NCBI RefSeq assembly: GCF_008056315.1
Contig: NZ_VRKQ01000008.1
Location: forward strand, 1,754,957 to 1,818,956
Source of the DNA: Seonamhaeicola maritimus
Lineage (GTDB): Bacteria > Bacteroidota > Bacteroidia > Flavobacteriales > Flavobacteriaceae
Direction: 5' to 3'
DNA: 64,000 nt
In this document: positions 35,050-43,064 of the stretch, one piece after another
Layout of the letters: each line of letters begins with the position of its first letter
Position numbering within the stretch: the first letter of the stretch is position 1
The notes under the pieces: generated by a model
Told to the model about the DNA's origin: nothing
The model's input: the letters and a program-made list of their open reading frames with translations, nothing else
Database searches by the model: none
Program-made: the position numbers and the translations under genes

Positions 35050-35626
35050 TGATAAAATCAAAAACATAGAACACACCTTACTTTCAGATAACTATTATAT
35101 TCTGAATAAAGTCAATTTTGACTATTTAATGAAAAGTGGCATATGGGTGAATCAAATGCGAGAGGTATATGATAGAGGAGATGGTGCTGGTATTCTACTG
35201 TATAATAAAGAAAAGAAAACAGTAATTTTAACTAAACAATTTAGAATGCCAACCTTTTTAAATGATAATGAAAATGGCTTTTTAGTTGAAATTGCGGCAG
35301 GCATGTTAGATAAAGATAACCCTGAAGCCTGTGTAATTAGAGAAACAGAGGAGGAAACGGGTTATAGATTAAAAGAAGTTAAAAAGGTTTATGAAGCGTA
35401 TTCTTCACCAGGTGTAATGACCGAAAAAATGCACTTTTTTGTTGGTGAATATACTGATGACATGAAGGTTAACGAAGGTGGTGGTTTAGATAGTGAACAT
35501 GAAGATATTGAGGTATTAGAAATCCCATTTAAAGAAGCAGTAAGTATGCTGAATAATGGAGAAATAGTCGATACACGAACTATTGTACTGTTGCAATATA
35601 CTATAATTCATAAGTTGTTAGATTAG
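35042..35626 (+). CDS. NUDIX hydrolase (NudK/ADP-sugar pyrophosphatase-like)
   Basis: The 194-residue protein starts at the ATG at 35042, inside the end of the AAA+ gene. It has the NudK/ADP-ribose-pyrophosphatase layout: an N-terminal strand pair, VILTKQFRMPTF, then the NUDIX box AGMLDKDNPEACVIRETEEETGY with the catalytic RETEEE core. YSSPGVMTEKMHFFVGEY is the downstream element typical of sugar-nucleotide hydrolases. It would cleave a nucleoside diphosphate linked to a sugar or similar moiety. The overlap suggests translational coupling with the AAA+ protein, so it may process a nucleotide linked to the system's function (inference). Confidence 0.9.
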   Translation: MSSDKIKNIEHTLLSDNYYILNKVNFDYLMKSGIWVNQMREVYDRGDGAGILLYNKEKKTVILTKQFRMPTFLNDNENGFLVEIAAGMLDKDNPEACVIRETEEETGYRLKEVKKVYEAYSSPGVMTEKMHFFVGEYTDDMKVNEGGGLDSEHEDIEVLEIPFKEAVSMLNNGEIVDTRTIVLLQYTIIHKLLD

Positions 35627-35629
35627 ACG

Positions 35630-36865
35630 ATGCAAAAATTAATAGAAGCCAATTTATATAGAAGTGAACTTATTCCGGTAAGTGGGAAGTTGGTAGAACG
35701 TTATAATAAATGTTTGGTTAAACTTGGTTTTACACCAACCAAACTTAAAACATTCTTAATTGATGGTATAGGTTGGAGTCCTGAAATAGCTGAAGAAAAG
35801 GAAGATTTACATTATTTAAATAATGGTGAGGCTAATCCTCATGGTATTCTTATAACCCCATTACAAAAGGGGAAACCAGTGTATTTGCCATTTCACACCT
35901 TTGATAGGGATATGATGAAATATATCTTTTCTGTTCATGGTAATAGAATTAAAGATATAACACGCGATTGTGCTATTTGTATTGATTTTGATCAAAATAT
36001 TGATGTGTTTTATGAACCTTTAGATGTTTTAAAATACAATACTGTTAATATTCATTTTCATCTAATAAACAATCTAGATAAGATTAAAGAAGAGCAATTA
36101 GAATTGGTTGAAACTTTTAAACGAGACCATAATTTTATAGATGAAACATTACATCAAAAGTTATTAGATTCAGCTAATAAATATGGCGATTTAAGAGAAC
36201 GTGATTTAGATTTACATGAACTACAATTCACAACAGATTCGTTTTATACGCGTGCTTTTGGCGGTGTTTATGTGCTTAGAGATTTCATATCACCTATTGT
36301 GATTTTTGAAGATGAAAAGTGGCATAAAGAGGCTATTAAAGACACCAATTATGAGGTGTTAATTTATCATATTCATCAGAAGGAATTGTTAGTAAAACTA
36401 AGAGATCATGTTATCATTGAATATAATCTTGAAAATGCTGTTAATACTGCTAGATATCAACGTATCAAAAAATACGAAATGTCACTTCATTTAAAGAAAA
36501 CGCAGCATCCTATAAAAGATATTTTGAGTGACCCTATTCTTTATAAAAGTTATTTGAATAAGCTTGATATAGACGCTAGAAAAAAAGTAATGAGTGTTGA
36601 GCGCTATTTAGAGAAGTTAGAAACGAGTAATCAGTATAAAATTGGCGATATAGTAGATCCTAAATTGTTTGAAGCGCTTCACAAGCCGCATTCGTCATTA
36701 GAGGCTAGACATCAGGATTTAATTTGGAAACTTTTGGTAAATGTATCGCCTAAGGATGTTTTGTATTGGTATTGGTATGATAAAGAGGACTTTTATAATA
36801 GTTTTGAAAATTGGGATAATTCTCTAAAAGAATGGGTAATAGAGACTATTAGTAACAATATTTAA
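35630..36865 (+). CDS. Hypothetical cytoplasmic protein (411 aa) of the AAA+ cluster
   Basis: No signal peptide, membrane segment or known motif is visible. The protein is rich in aromatic residues and acidic/basic pairs. Notable segments are HGILITPLQKGKPVYLPFHTF, FDQNIDVFYEPLDVLKYN, and a C-terminal YWYWYDKEDFY. It may belong to a Bacteroidota domain of unknown function (possibly DUF6638, from memory and unverified). The gene starts 3 bases after the NUDIX gene and is thus part of the same transcript. Confidence 0.75.
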   Translation: MQKLIEANLYRSELIPVSGKLVERYNKCLVKLGFTPTKLKTFLIDGIGWSPEIAEEKEDLHYLNNGEANPHGILITPLQKGKPVYLPFHTFDRDMMKYIFSVHGNRIKDITRDCAICIDFDQNIDVFYEPLDVLKYNTVNIHFHLINNLDKIKEEQLELVETFKRDHNFIDETLHQKLLDSANKYGDLRERDLDLHELQFTTDSFYTRAFGGVYVLRDFISPIVIFEDEKWHKEAIKDTNYEVLIYHIHQKELLVKLRDHVIIEYNLENAVNTARYQRIKKYEMSLHLKKTQHPIKDILSDPILYKSYLNKLDIDARKKVMSVERYLEKLETSNQYKIGDIVDPKLFEALHKPHSSLEARHQDLIWKLLVNVSPKDVLYWYWYDKEDFYNSFENWDNSLKEWVIETISNNI

Positions 36866-36889
36866 AAAGTATAGACTAACTATATAGCT

Positions 36890-36917
36890 GGAAGACTGAA
36901 GTTAGAAGTATGAAGAA
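36890..36917 (+). repeat. Degenerate 7-nt tandem repeat upstream of the four-helix-bundle gene
   Basis: GGAAGAC-TGAAGTT-AGAAGTA-TGAAGAA run in exact 7-nt register with the common pattern NGAAGNN. An ATG at 36910 lies within the array. Confidence 0.7.
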
Positions 36918-36933
36918 AGTAACTTTATTGAAT

Positions 36934-37290
36934 ATGAAATTCAAATTTGAAGATTTAATTATTTGGCAAAAAGGAATGGATTTAGGAGAGGAAATGAATA
37001 TCATAGCTTCTGAATTCCCTAAAGAAGAGCTTTACAATTTATCATCTCAACTGCGAAGAGCATCTGATTCAATCGCTTTAAACATTTCAGAAGGCTCAAT
37101 ATTGCAATCAGGTGCAGAGTATAGAAGGTTTTTGGGTTATTCTATCAGATCGATAGCAGAAGTTGTTACTTGTTTGCATAAAGCAAGAAGAAGAAAGTAT
37201 TTTTCGGAAGAGGTGTTTTCTAAGTATTATAAAGATTGTTTTGACTTAATGAATATGACTATTGCATTCAGAAATAAAATCAAAGATTAA
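36934..37290 (+). CDS. Four-helix-bundle protein (S23/IVS-type family)
   Basis: I use the ATG at 36934 (MKFKFEDLIIWQKGMDL, 118 residues). The ATG at 36910 lies inside a 7-nt repeat array and adds an atypical N-terminus. Family marks are LIIWQKGMDL, LSSQLRRASDSIALNISEGS, EYRRFLGYSIRSIAEV and a closing helix. These small bundles are homologues of the protein encoded by 23S rRNA intervening sequences and occur scattered in Bacteroidota genomes. It is flanked on both sides by 7-nt repeat arrays inside an otherwise compact operon, which suggests a later insertion. Function unknown. Confidence 0.9.
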   Translation: MKFKFEDLIIWQKGMDLGEEMNIIASEFPKEELYNLSSQLRRASDSIALNISEGSILQSGAEYRRFLGYSIRSIAEVVTCLHKARRRKYFSEEVFSKYYKDCFDLMNMTIAFRNKIKD

Positions 37291-37292
37291 TT

Positions 37293-37320
37293 GCTTCAAG
37301 CCGCATGCTTCGAGCTTCAA
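37293..37320 (+). repeat. Degenerate 7-nt tandem repeat downstream of the four-helix-bundle gene
   Basis: GCTTCAA-GCCGCAT-GCTTCGA-GCTTCAA are four heptamers in register. The pattern is roughly the complement of the GAAG heptamers on the other side of the gene. Confidence 0.7.
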
Positions 37321-37331
37321 ACTTTATTATT

Positions 37332-37868
37332 ATGGGACTAGACTTAGTAATTTTTATTGCAGCCATTTTATTTGGGATTTTTATTTATTGGAGAGAGTCT
37401 CAAGGAAATAGACTGTACAAATTTGTTAATAAGGTTTTCAATAGCAAAGAATTGCAGATGAAACCAGATAACAAAAAGGGTTTTGTATTTAAGCAAGCTT
37501 TTTTACCAAGACTGGTTTATGTTGTTGGCTTCTTTTTGTTAGTAGGGTTAGGAGTTCAATTTTTATCGCCTTTTGAAATTTTTACTAGTTATAATGGTAT
37601 TTCTGCCTTTTCTTCAATTTCCGTTGGGACTTTAATAGGAACCTATTTAGCAAATTTTGTTTTAAAGTCTGGTAAAGTCATTGAAGAAAAAAGTGATTCT
37701 TTAGGTGATATAGTTCAAGATACTATTGAAAAAGGGAAAGATATTATAGAAGATATAAAAACCAAAGATGAGGATGTGAAACCAAAGGAAGAAATTAAAG
37801 AAGAAGCTCCTCAAAAGGATGGTAAAAGCGCCAGAGAACGTTTAAAAGATAAAGGATACTTGAAATGA
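37332..37868 (+). CDS. Membrane protein with charged C-terminal tail (178 aa)
   Basis: The ATG at 37332 starts MGLDLVIFIAAILFGIFIYW. Three membrane helices are visible (about residues 3-20, 61-79, 94-111). A cytoplasmic Lys/Glu-rich helical tail follows (about 115-178), ending ARERLKDKGYLK. No family is recognised. The gene overlaps the next small membrane protein gene by 4 bases, so these two are coupled. It is probably a membrane component of the AAA+ cluster. Confidence 0.75.
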   Translation: MGLDLVIFIAAILFGIFIYWRESQGNRLYKFVNKVFNSKELQMKPDNKKGFVFKQAFLPRLVYVVGFFLLVGLGVQFLSPFEIFTSYNGISAFSSISVGTLIGTYLANFVLKSGKVIEEKSDSLGDIVQDTIEKGKDIIEDIKTKDEDVKPKEEIKEEAPQKDGKSARERLKDKGYLK

Positions 37869-38053
37869 TATCAAATAAGTTTAGATATGTCCTAATAATC
37901 ATATTTGCGGCACTTATTATTGTAGAGATTGTAATTATGGATTATGATAATTTTTGGAATTGGGGAAATTGGTTAGGCATATTAGCACCAGTTTTAATGA
38001 TATTAGCTATGGTAATGAGTATAAAGCATGTAAATAAACACGGAGAGAACTAA
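37865..38053 (+). CDS. Small two-helix membrane protein (62 aa)
   Basis: Two hydrophobic helices (about residues 8-25 and 36-52) are separated by an aromatic, acidic loop (MDYDNFWNWGNW), with a basic C-terminus (KHVNKHGEN). It starts within the stop region of the preceding gene (ATGA) and ends 4 bases before the next one. The tight packing supports a real gene in the operon. Function unknown. Confidence 0.7.
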   Translation: MISNKFRYVLIIIFAALIIVEIVIMDYDNFWNWGNWLGILAPVLMILAMVMSIKHVNKHGEN

Positions 38054-38057
38054 CACT

Positions 38058-39743
38058 ATGATAAAATCTTACTGGAATAAAGGCAAAAAACAAAAAAGAA
38101 ACACCATCATTTTCGGATTCATTCTTCTTATTCTTTTATTTGTTTTAAGAGATGATTATCAACCATTTTTATTGTTCCTTAGAAAGTTCATTTTTATAAT
38201 TCTTTTAAGTGGAATAATATTGTTTTTTGGTCTCCGTAAATTTAGAAAATCTGCCACAACTGGAGGTAGGCTAGGACTTCTTGGGATTTTGGTATTGTTT
38301 TTTGGGCTATTATACATGGTGGGCTGGCATTTTAAAATGTATGATTATATGAAAACATATAATGTTTTCAATAGTTTAAATAAAGTTGAAATTAATGAGT
38401 TACCATTAACGCAAAACGAACGTATTCAGCCATTGCGTAATATCTTTTCTATGGCTAATGAAAGTGTAGGAGAGACTAAAGATGTCTCATTACCGCATTT
38501 AGTTCGTGTTGATGATGAAAACAAATGGACCATGGCTATTCAACCTACCGAAAAGTACGTTTGGCAGGGTATTACCGATAATACTGAAGAAGTCTTTTCT
38601 GTTTCTAGTACTACACCGTTTCCGCGTTTTTCTAGTGAAAATAGAATTCCTGTAACTTTTTCCATCGGAGAGTCTTTAAAGTTTAGTAGAAACACCTATA
38701 ATGCCGTAGTTCAACGGTTTAATGTCTTTCAGCTATTCACTTTAGAACCCAGTGACACGTATTATATGAAGAATGATTCAGGAAAATGGGTACAAGTGGT
38801 AAGTTTAATAAAATGGAAAGGATTCTTGTTTCCTTATCCAACTTTTGGAGGTGTTATGGTAGTTGATAATGGTGAGCATGATTTTGGGGATTATATAGAG
38901 CGAATTCTTATTGGGAAAGGAACTTATATAAGTCCAGAAAACATGGGTGAATATCCGTATTTAACACGTCAAAATACTTTGGCAGAAAAGGTATCACGTT
39001 TACAAGCAGAATCCTTAAAATTTTTAGGAGGATTTAGCGACCCACTACCATGGAATATGGAAACTGCAGTGAAAATACCAGATTTAGCTGATGACCAAAA
39101 CCAGCAACCTTTTGTGACTGATTTTGATTTTTCTGATACCGATTCTGATGCTTATAGTGGCCTTTATCATTGGTTTGGTTTAGAGCCTGTAGGTGATGAG
39201 CGTACCAGCTTAACCTTCAGTGTTTTTATCCCAGCGGATGGCTCGGATAGATTGTTTTATTATGACCATGCAACTAAGAAACAAGGATATGCTGGTGTCT
39301 CTGCAATGCCTTTAAAAGTTATTGAATCAAGAAAAGAATTTGATTGGTCAGTTAACAAACCTGTAGAATTTAGGCCTTATATAAAGGATATTGCAGGTAA
39401 AAAGCGCATGTTTTTTTTAGGAACCATTTCTGCTATTAGAGAAAATGAAGCTGAAAAGTTTGATGGTTCGGCTACACCAGATTTAGCACTTGTTGATAGC
39501 GAATATAGAGATGTAGTTTGGATAGATGTAAAACACCCTAGCCAATGGGATAAAACAGTTTATGATCAACTAAACGAGGCGTGGAGATCTAGTGAAGGCA
39601 TTGGCTATTATTTTGTTGAAGAAAACAAGGATATTGATGTAATTCAGAAACCTACAGATTCTTTAGTCATTAAAACTGAAAAGGAAATTCAGATAGACGA
39701 ACTACAAAAACAGATAGATTCTTTAAAAGCTTCCGGACAGTAA
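38058..39743 (+). CDS. Large membrane-anchored hypothetical protein (561 aa)
   Basis: The N-terminus has three membrane helices (about residues 17-31, 39-58, 73-90). A ~440-residue domain predicted outside the membrane follows. It is rich in Trp, Phe and Asp (for example KWTMAIQPTEKYVWQGITD, SGLYHWFGLEPVGDE). It closes with a short coiled coil (EIQIDELQKQIDSLKAS). No enzyme motif is recognised. With the two preceding membrane proteins it forms the likely membrane module of the cluster. The following gene begins 8 bases after its stop. Confidence 0.75.
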   Translation: MIKSYWNKGKKQKRNTIIFGFILLILLFVLRDDYQPFLLFLRKFIFIILLSGIILFFGLRKFRKSATTGGRLGLLGILVLFFGLLYMVGWHFKMYDYMKTYNVFNSLNKVEINELPLTQNERIQPLRNIFSMANESVGETKDVSLPHLVRVDDENKWTMAIQPTEKYVWQGITDNTEEVFSVSSTTPFPRFSSENRIPVTFSIGESLKFSRNTYNAVVQRFNVFQLFTLEPSDTYYMKNDSGKWVQVVSLIKWKGFLFPYPTFGGVMVVDNGEHDFGDYIERILIGKGTYISPENMGEYPYLTRQNTLAEKVSRLQAESLKFLGGFSDPLPWNMETAVKIPDLADDQNQQPFVTDFDFSDTDSDAYSGLYHWFGLEPVGDERTSLTFSVFIPADGSDRLFYYDHATKKQGYAGVSAMPLKVIESRKEFDWSVNKPVEFRPYIKDIAGKKRMFFLGTISAIRENEAEKFDGSATPDLALVDSEYRDVVWIDVKHPSQWDKTVYDQLNEAWRSSEGIGYYFVEENKDIDVIQKPTDSLVIKTEKEIQIDELQKQIDSLKASGQ

Positions 39744-39750
39744 AATATCT

Positions 39751-40533
39751 GTGTTGAAATTCTTCTATTCAAAAAGTATTCTTTCAGAGGATGTAATTAC
39801 TGATGTTCAAACAGAATTTCATTGTGAAGATATTGGAATTTGTACATTAAGTAAATATCATAATTTTGAATATAACCATGTTTCTTTAAATGATGATGTT
39901 GATTGGGAACGACTTGTTTTTATAACTTTTAGGCTAGCTATATTCAATTTAATTGTAAAAAATCTAATTAAGGTAAATTCTATTGAATACAAAGAATCTT
40001 ATTTGGGTAATCTCTTTGAATTTAAAACAAGGCATTTTCTTTTAGAGCCTGAGAAAAAAGCTAAAATAGATGATTTATTTTCTTCTAGCATTTTAAATAT
40101 TTTTAATAAACTTTATATCAAACAAAAATCTAAGGTTCACCTTCACGAATTAATTACGGAAACATTTGATTTTTTTATTGGAGCTACAGATTCCTATTTA
40201 TTACCTGGTAAGAGGGTTTTGCTTAAAATATTTGATTTATATGTTTCCAAGTATAAATGGTTAAAATTTGAGGAAGATTATCATTTACTGGGTACACATT
40301 ATAAATATAGAGTTTGGATTGAACCTATTTACATTCCTAGATTGAAACTGCAGCATGATTCTATCACCAACAGTTATAATGTTTCTTTAAAAGGCAATAT
40401 TTCTTTAAGAAATATGGTTAAAAGAATTGACAATGTACTTGAGTTTAATTATGCAAAAAGAAAACCTTTTTCTGATAGTTCAGGAGGTAGGTTTGGAAAT
40501 TCTAGAATTGAGTTTTTAATACCCAGAGAGTGA
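39751..40533 (+). CDS. Hypothetical protein (260 aa), last gene of the AAA+ cluster
   Basis: The frame opens at a GTG (39751) followed directly by a TTG; neither start is certain and no in-frame ATG is nearby. The product is cytoplasmic by appearance, rich in Phe, Tyr, Lys and Leu. Segments include EYKESYLGNLFEFKTRHFLLE and a C-terminal KRKPFSDSSGGRFG. No motif is recognised. It follows the 561-residue membrane protein by 8 bases and ends the co-directional block. It could be a cluster member or an unrelated tail gene. Confidence 0.65.
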   Translation: MLKFFYSKSILSEDVITDVQTEFHCEDIGICTLSKYHNFEYNHVSLNDDVDWERLVFITFRLAIFNLIVKNLIKVNSIEYKESYLGNLFEFKTRHFLLEPEKKAKIDDLFSSSILNIFNKLYIKQKSKVHLHELITETFDFFIGATDSYLLPGKRVLLKIFDLYVSKYKWLKFEEDYHLLGTHYKYRVWIEPIYIPRLKLQHDSITNSYNVSLKGNISLRNMVKRIDNVLEFNYAKRKPFSDSSGGRFGNSRIEFLIPRE

Positions 40534-40658
40534 TTTACTTAATTATGGTATAAGTAATTACTCTATGTCAAGTTTTTGTCAAGTCTTATTAATAACTGGC
40601 TTGAACATATGTTGCCCTCCATAAACCAAACGTTCTCATACTGCAGCATTTAGTCGTT

Positions 40659-40666
40659 TAGTTTTG
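40659..40666 (+). promoter_or_regulatory. Candidate -7 element of the GH16 gene
   Basis: TAGTTTTG matches TAnnTTTG 27 bases before the ATG at 40694. No TTG is seen at the -33 distance. The gap upstream also has a direct repeat of GTCAAGT (40567 region). Confidence 0.4.
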
Positions 40667-40693
40667 CTTTTTAATAAATTAAAAGCAAATAGA

Positions 40694-41983
40694 ATGTTTT
40701 CTAATAAAAAATCTAATTGGGCATTATTGACGGCCCTAATCTTAGTACTTGTAAGTTGTAGCAGTGGTTCTAGTGATCCAAAACCAGATAACACACCTCC
40801 TGTAGTTGTTGATGATTCTCCATCAGCTACAGATGATAGTTTAATTGTAAATGAAGATAGTACATCAGGATCTGCAAATCAGATAGATGTTTCTAAGAAT
40901 GATGACTTAGGTGATGATGGGGGAGATACAGATAATTACAGTTTAGCAACCAATGCAAGTAATGGTTCTGTAACAGAAGTAAGTGATGGTGTTTTTGAAT
41001 ATATACCAACAGCAGATTATCATGGTTCAGATAGCTTTACATATACTATTACAGACAAAGATGGTGATAATGCAATTGGAACGGTTAACATTACTGTAAA
41101 TGATGTTCCAGAAGGGCCAACAGCAGAAGACTTCAATAATATAGACGCTAGTTTGCCCTCTTTTGTTTCTATTGATGACACCACACCAAATGGTAAAAAA
41201 TGGGTGAAATTTGAAAGTATGTCAGATGAGTTTAATGCTTGGGATTCTAATAAATGGTTTAAGTCAACTTGGAATTATGGGGTTCCTGTTGAAATTTCAA
41301 ATTCTAGTTCCAATTCAGGCGTATCAGATGGAAAGCTTTGGATAAAAGCTACACTAAATGAAAGTAATTCTGACGGGAGATGGTTTCAATCTGCTAGAAT
41401 TCATTCAAAAGCAGAAACAAAGTATCCTATGTATACAGAGGCCAGAATTAAAACAGCACATATTTCTGCTTATAACACGTATTGGTTAAATAATGGGGAT
41501 ATAAACAATAGAGATGAGATTGATATTATTGAGAATAATTCAAAACCAACTTGCACAAATTGTGATGCAGAAATATTTCCTGAAAGAATGAATTCTCAAT
41601 ATTTTCAAGCCGATGAAAATGAAAACCCTACCACCATTAGAAAAAAAGGTACTTTTCTTAGATCTGGCTTATCTGATGTTAACCCATTAAAAAACAAAGG
41701 ATGGAATGAAGATTATCATACTTATGGTGTATGGTGGAAAGATTCTAAAAACATACAATTTTACCTAAATGGAGAACCAGCAGGAAGCGTAGTTGTTGGT
41801 GAACATAACGACGGACAAACTTACAATAGAGAGTTCACAAGAGATTTAGAAATAATATTTGATTTATGGACAAATGAGGCGGGGTGGCTAGGAGGTTTGC
41901 CACCTAAATCTGATTTAAATGATAATACCATTAATACTATGCGTATTGATTGGGTAAGAACCTGGAAATTGGAAGATGAATAA
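40694..41983 (+). CDS. GH16 galactanase-type lipoprotein with a cadherin-like (Ig-type) domain
   Basis: The 429-residue protein has a lipoprotein signal (LVLVSCSS). An acidic linker follows, then an Ig/cadherin-like tandem-type domain (about 55-140; ATDDSLIVNEDST, FEYIPTADYHGSDSFTYTI). The C-terminal GH16 catalytic domain has the active-site motif EIDIIE with E275, D277 and E280. Upstream SDEFNAWDSNKW and downstream WWKDSKNIQFYLNG fit agarase/porphyranase-like branches. It should hydrolyse beta-linked red-algal galactans at the cell surface. The precise substrate (agar, porphyran, carrageenan) is undecided. No other polysaccharide-utilisation genes are adjacent. Confidence 0.92.
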   Translation: MFSNKKSNWALLTALILVLVSCSSGSSDPKPDNTPPVVVDDSPSATDDSLIVNEDSTSGSANQIDVSKNDDLGDDGGDTDNYSLATNASNGSVTEVSDGVFEYIPTADYHGSDSFTYTITDKDGDNAIGTVNITVNDVPEGPTAEDFNNIDASLPSFVSIDDTTPNGKKWVKFESMSDEFNAWDSNKWFKSTWNYGVPVEISNSSSNSGVSDGKLWIKATLNESNSDGRWFQSARIHSKAETKYPMYTEARIKTAHISAYNTYWLNNGDINNRDEIDIIENNSKPTCTNCDAEIFPERMNSQYFQADENENPTTIRKKGTFLRSGLSDVNPLKNKGWNEDYHTYGVWWKDSKNIQFYLNGEPAGSVVVGEHNDGQTYNREFTRDLEIIFDLWTNEAGWLGGLPPKSDLNDNTINTMRIDWVRTWKLEDE

Positions 41984-42008
41984 TTCCTTAAAACCAGATT
42001 AATAGCCG

Positions 42009-42039
42009 AAAAAACCGAAGATAAATCTTCGGTTTTTTT
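42009..42039 (+). terminator. Intrinsic terminator after the GH16 gene
   Basis: AAAAAACCGAAGAT and ATCTTCGGTTTTTT form a near-perfect stem with a tight loop and T run, 25 bases after the GH16 stop. Confidence 0.85.
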
Positions 42040-42093
42040 GTTTTTAGCACGTAACAACCCTGATTGATTATAGACTTATAGGTAAAGCCTATT

Positions 42094-42600
42094 ATGTTTG
42101 ATTATCTGGAGTTAGAATATGAAGTAAAAAGAAGAAGGGGTCTAGTAAACCCTAAAAGGAAACTATATGAAAGAAAGAAAAATTCACTCTTATTATTGTT
42201 TTCAAATCTCTTAATAAACTATAAATTAAAGTTTAGCCGTAATATGCAAAATGTTTACATGAGCTTTATAACTTTGGTTGTGGTTATTAGTACCACAATA
42301 GTTCTATGCCAACCTATTATTTCAAATTTCAGAGAATATTCTAATAGGCAGACTGAGGCAACTAGCGCTGCTTATGAAAACAAGAATAGAGTAGCATTTA
42401 ATTTCTTGATAAATTCTGGAAAAAATAGATTTTTAGAGGCTAGAATAAGTAGTGCATATAAAGAGTTTAAATTAGCGCATGCAATTTATCCAGAAAATGA
42501 AGCGTTGAATAATTTACTTATTGAAACTCTTAATATTCTTTGTGAAAAAGAAAATATTTATTGTGATGAATTAGATGAGTTCTTGCTGAATGATTACTAG
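42094..42600 (+). CDS. Hypothetical membrane protein with TPR-like C-terminus
   Basis: The 168-residue protein has a basic N-terminal region (about 1-50), one membrane helix (SFITLVVVISTTIVLCQP, about 57-74), and an extracytoplasmic helical region (NRFLEARISSAYKEFKLAHAIYPENEALNNLL) resembling a pair of tetratricopeptide helices. No family is recognised. Its stop TAG overlaps the stop of the convergent GNAT gene in a shared CTAG, leaving no room for a terminator. Confidence 0.65.
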   Translation: MFDYLELEYEVKRRRGLVNPKRKLYERKKNSLLLLFSNLLINYKLKFSRNMQNVYMSFITLVVVISTTIVLCQPIISNFREYSNRQTEATSAAYENKNRVAFNFLINSGKNRFLEARISSAYKEFKLAHAIYPENEALNNLLIETLNILCEKENIYCDELDEFLLNDY

Positions 42601-43064
42601 AACACCAATTCCATTTTAATATTACTACGAACATAAGGTGAATTTGGTTCAACAGGTATTTCTAAAAAACCAAATTTTCTATAGATGTGAATAGCGTTTT
42701 CTAATTTAGTATTAGAGTAGAGAAGGAGCTTTGGTAACTCCATAATACTTTTGGCATAATCAATACAATACGCTAATAGTTGCTGACCAATTTTTTTTCC
42801 TCTATGGTTTGTTGAAACAGCCATTTTAGCAAGCTCGAATAGTCCATCAGTTTTAAGTGGCATTAAAGCAACCGTACCAACAACCTCATTTTCCAATTTA
42901 GCAAAAAATATATGTCCGCCTTTGTTAATTATATATTTATTAGGGTTGCTTAAAACTTCTTCATCAAAAGGTTCAACATAGAAAAAGGTTTGTAACCATT
43001 CTTTGTTAAGTTCATAGAATGTATTTGAATATTCATTTTTAAAAGAAACTATTTCTAAACTCAC
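42597..43064 (-). CDS. GNAT-family N-acetyltransferase
   Basis: The 155-residue protein has the acetyl-CoA binding signature ELAKMAVSTNHRGKKIGQQLL (motif A, R/Q-x-x-G-x-G/A type), with the preceding strand VGTVALMPL and a C-terminal YRKFGFLEIPVEP. The acceptor substrate cannot be inferred. Its ATG overlaps the stop of the ureohydrolase gene by 4 bases, so the two are translated together. Confidence 0.9.
   Translation of the reverse strand: MSLEIVSFKNEYSNTFYELNKEWLQTFFYVEPFDEEVLSNPNKYIINKGGHIFFAKLENEVVGTVALMPLKTDGLFELAKMAVSTNHRGKKIGQQLLAYCIDYAKSIMELPKLLLYSNTKLENAIHIYRKFGFLEIPVEPNSPYVRSNIKMELVF

Noticed and set aside
36910-36933. Upstream ATG as start of the four-helix-bundle gene
   Set aside because: The ATG lies within a heptamer repeat array and the typical family N-terminus begins at 36934.
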